Shown here in pieces: positions 62,684 through 64,000 of a DNA stretch of 64,000 bases. The position numbers and the translations under genes are program-made. Each line of letters opens with the position of its first letter. Positions within the stretch are counted from its first letter, which is position 1. The notes below the pieces were generated by a model. It made no database searches. It had not been told where the DNA came from and was given only the letters and a program-made list of their open reading frames with translations. The DNA comes from Qipengyuania sp. ABI-127-1. GTDB lineage: Bacteria > Pseudomonadota > Alphaproteobacteria > Sphingomonadales > Sphingomonadaceae. The DNA is taken from contig JALJCR010000002.1 in NCBI GenBank assembly GCA_022953095.1, positions 558,001-622,000 on the forward strand, read 5' to 3'.

Positions 62684-64000
62684 CGAAAACGAGGCCGCGA
62701 TTGAGGATATTGGCGGGGTCGAGCATACGCTTCAGCCTGCGCATCAATTCGATCTCGCCTTCGCTTCGCGAGACATGCAGCCAGCCCTTTTTCTCTCTGC
62801 CGATCCCATGTTCGGCCGATACAGCGCCGTCGTAGCGCGAGAGGTTCAGATAGACGGCCTCATCTGCTGCCTGGCGAACATCATCGGGGTTTGAAGTTTG
62901 AGCTTTGGGCGTAAGGAAAAGATGGAGATTGCCGTCACAAAGGTGTCCGAAGACATGCATCTCGCCCTCGGGAAAACGCTCTGCGAAAGAGTGCATGAGA
63001 TCGCGGATGTAATGGTTCACGGACCGCAGCGGCAGGCTGATGTCGTAGAGAAAGACAGGCGATGCTTCGAGAATGCGCTCAAAATCGTCCCTGACCTTCC
63101 AGAATTCGAGCCTTTCGCGTTCGGAGGTGGCGACAGCGCCATCGGCAAGCGTGCCGGCCTCAAGACTACGCTCTAGGAGCGAGACCAGGCCGTTCCCACC
63201 ACCGGATTCATCCGCGACCGCTTCGATCAGGGCGTAGTAAGGCGCACCGGGGGCGATCGGAGCCCGATGTCCTCCGTCACCGGTTACAGCATCGTAGTAA
63301 CTGCCCCACATGACTTCAAAAGCAAGCAAGGTGCTGGTGAGGTGTCTCCTGGCATGTGCCTGAAGCGTTAGCACCGCATCGAAACTGTCCAACGCCACGA
63401 GCGCAACTTCTCGACCAGAAAAGCTGGGTTCTAGCCGAAGGACGACCTTGGTTACGACACCGAGAGTGCCTTCGCTGCCGATGAAGAGCTGCTTGAGGTC
63501 ATATCCCGAATTGTTCTTCAGCATGCGGTTCATCGAAGAAACCACCTCGCCGGTCGGGAGGACAGCTTCGAGCCCGAGCACCAGATTGCGCATCATGCCA
63601 TATCGCAGAACGTTCACCCCACCAGCATTGGTGGCGACATTGCCCCCGATCGTGCAGGTTCCGCGCGCGCCGAGGTCAAGCGGCAGAACCATGCCCTTTT
63701 CGGCAACCGCTTCCTGGAGTGTCTCGAGAACCACGCCGGCTTCGACGATCGCTACACCCTCGACACAATCGATCTCGAGGATGCGGTTCATGCGCTCGAG
63801 CGAGAGGACGATGTCATCAGCCTGTCCGCGCACACCATCTACGCAGGTAGTCCGCCCGCCATGAGTAACGACGGTTTGCGCACTCGAAGAGGCCCGACTG
63901 AGGAGTTCGGACACCTGCTGGGTTGTCCGAGGCCGTGCGAGCGCGCATGCCTGAAGAGGGGATGCATCCCAGTAACTGGTCTGCCGCAACCGAACTTCGT
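62676..64000 (-). CDS. FAD-binding D-lactate/2-hydroxyacid dehydrogenase, N-terminus beyond the window
   Basis: A flavoprotein oxidase of the GlcD/Dld type, 441 residues visible and open to the right edge. FAD-domain motifs: THGGRTTCVDG, LPLDLGARGTCTIGGNVATN and AGGVNVLRYGMMR. The C-terminal domain ends with SAEHGIGREKKGWL near residue 400 and ILNRGLVFDV. These are the usual motifs of D-lactate, glycolate and related dehydrogenases. Because AnmK/MurQ chemistry on MurNAc releases D-lactate, D-lactate oxidation is the best guess. The first visible residues (EVRLRQTSYWDASP) precede the usual start of the fold; a TTG at 63989 is unlikely to be the true start. Confidence 0.85.
   Translation of the reverse strand, partial: EVRLRQTSYWDASPLQACALARPRTTQQVSELLSRASSSAQTVVTHGGRTTCVDGVRGQADDIVLSLERMNRILEIDCVEGVAIVEAGVVLETLQEAVAEKGMVLPLDLGARGTCTIGGNVATNAGGVNVLRYGMMRNLVLGLEAVLPTGEVVSSMNRMLKNNSGYDLKQLFIGSEGTLGVVTKVVLRLEPSFSGREVALVALDSFDAVLTLQAHARRHLTSTLLAFEVMWGSYYDAVTGDGGHRAPIAPGAPYYALIEAVADESGGGNGLVSLLERSLEAGTLADGAVATSERERLEFWKVRDDFERILEASPVFLYDISLPLRSVNHYIRDLMHSFAERFPEGEMHVFGHLCDGNLHLFLTPKAQTSNPDDVRQAADEAVYLNLSRYDGAVSAEHGIGREKKGWLHVSRSEGEIELMRRLKRMLDPANILNRGLVFDV

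Noticed and set aside
1-64000. CRISPR arrays, tRNA, rRNA and known defence systems
   Set aside because: No regularly spaced direct repeats, no tRNA-like cloverleaf and no rRNA stretch was noticed on reading; no recognised defence genes apart from generic families.

Overview
The window is GC-rich DNA from an alphaproteobacterium, most likely a member of the Sphingomonadales (Erythrobacteraceae/Sphingomonadaceae). The evidence is the UbiM-type ubiquinone hydroxylase, the NagX/NagB-II/TonB-receptor amino-sugar cluster, a stand-alone thiolase-like gene and the general gene style. This is inferred from gene content; no rRNA or tRNA gene was seen. Genes are dense and many overlap by ATGA.

Layout. 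(1) 1-13.7 kb, membrane and stress genes: a P-type cation ATPase cut by the window edge, a secreted protein, an LldP-type lactate permease overlapping a CPA2 cation/proton antiporter, an orphan ECF sigma factor, cardiolipin synthase, then a leftward run of DUF2933 protein, isoprenylcysteine-methyltransferase-like protein, geranylgeranyl-reductase-like flavoprotein (frameshifted) and YHS protein, followed by cyclopropane-fatty-acid synthase and an EamA permease. (2) 13.7-19.8 kb, a leftward arginine-deiminase operon: porin, YfcC carrier, arcA, arcB, arcC. (3) 20-45.6 kb, an anaerobic block: nrdD-nrdG-ubiM-like, a TPP decarboxylase, can-nnrS-pdxH, a porin, a Crp/Fnr regulator, and one rightward run narK(fused)-narGHJI-PpiC isomerase-moaA-moaD-moaE-moaB-moaC-moeA, with mobA and a small HisI-like ORF convergent to it. 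Four FNR-type boxes (24017, 28372, 30378, 30471) lie in the divergent promoter regions and tie the block together. (4) 45.6-50.3 kb: a GGDEF-EAL protein, a muramidase-like protein and a thiolase-like protein. (5) 50.4-52.4 kb: an IS1595-type element with 29-bp imperfect terminal inverted repeats and decayed passenger genes. Its right end truncates a PP2C-like phosphatase gene. (6) 52.4-64 kb, leftward amino-sugar and cell-wall salvage: D-lactate-dehydrogenase-like flavoprotein (partial), anmK, nagK, nagB-II, nagA, nagX, TonB receptor, sodium-solute symporter, PP2C-like protein.

How the parts fit. Blocks 1-3 read as a module for low-oxygen and acid survival. Nitrate respiration (NarGHI with its own transporter and molybdenum-cofactor genes) and arginine deimination (ATP plus ammonia) supply energy. 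NrdDG supplies dNTPs without oxygen, NnrS handles nitric-oxide stress, and CfaA, Cls, the antiporter and the flavoprotein module adjust the membrane. Block 6 recycles peptidoglycan or chitin sugars. A D-lactate oxidase beside AnmK makes sense because MurNAc-6-phosphate cleavage releases D-lactate. No established novel defence system was seen. The most unusual items are the YHS/flavoprotein/ICMT/DUF2933 membrane module, the HisI-like ORF joined to mobA, the IS passenger genes and the regulator lacking a standard start codon.
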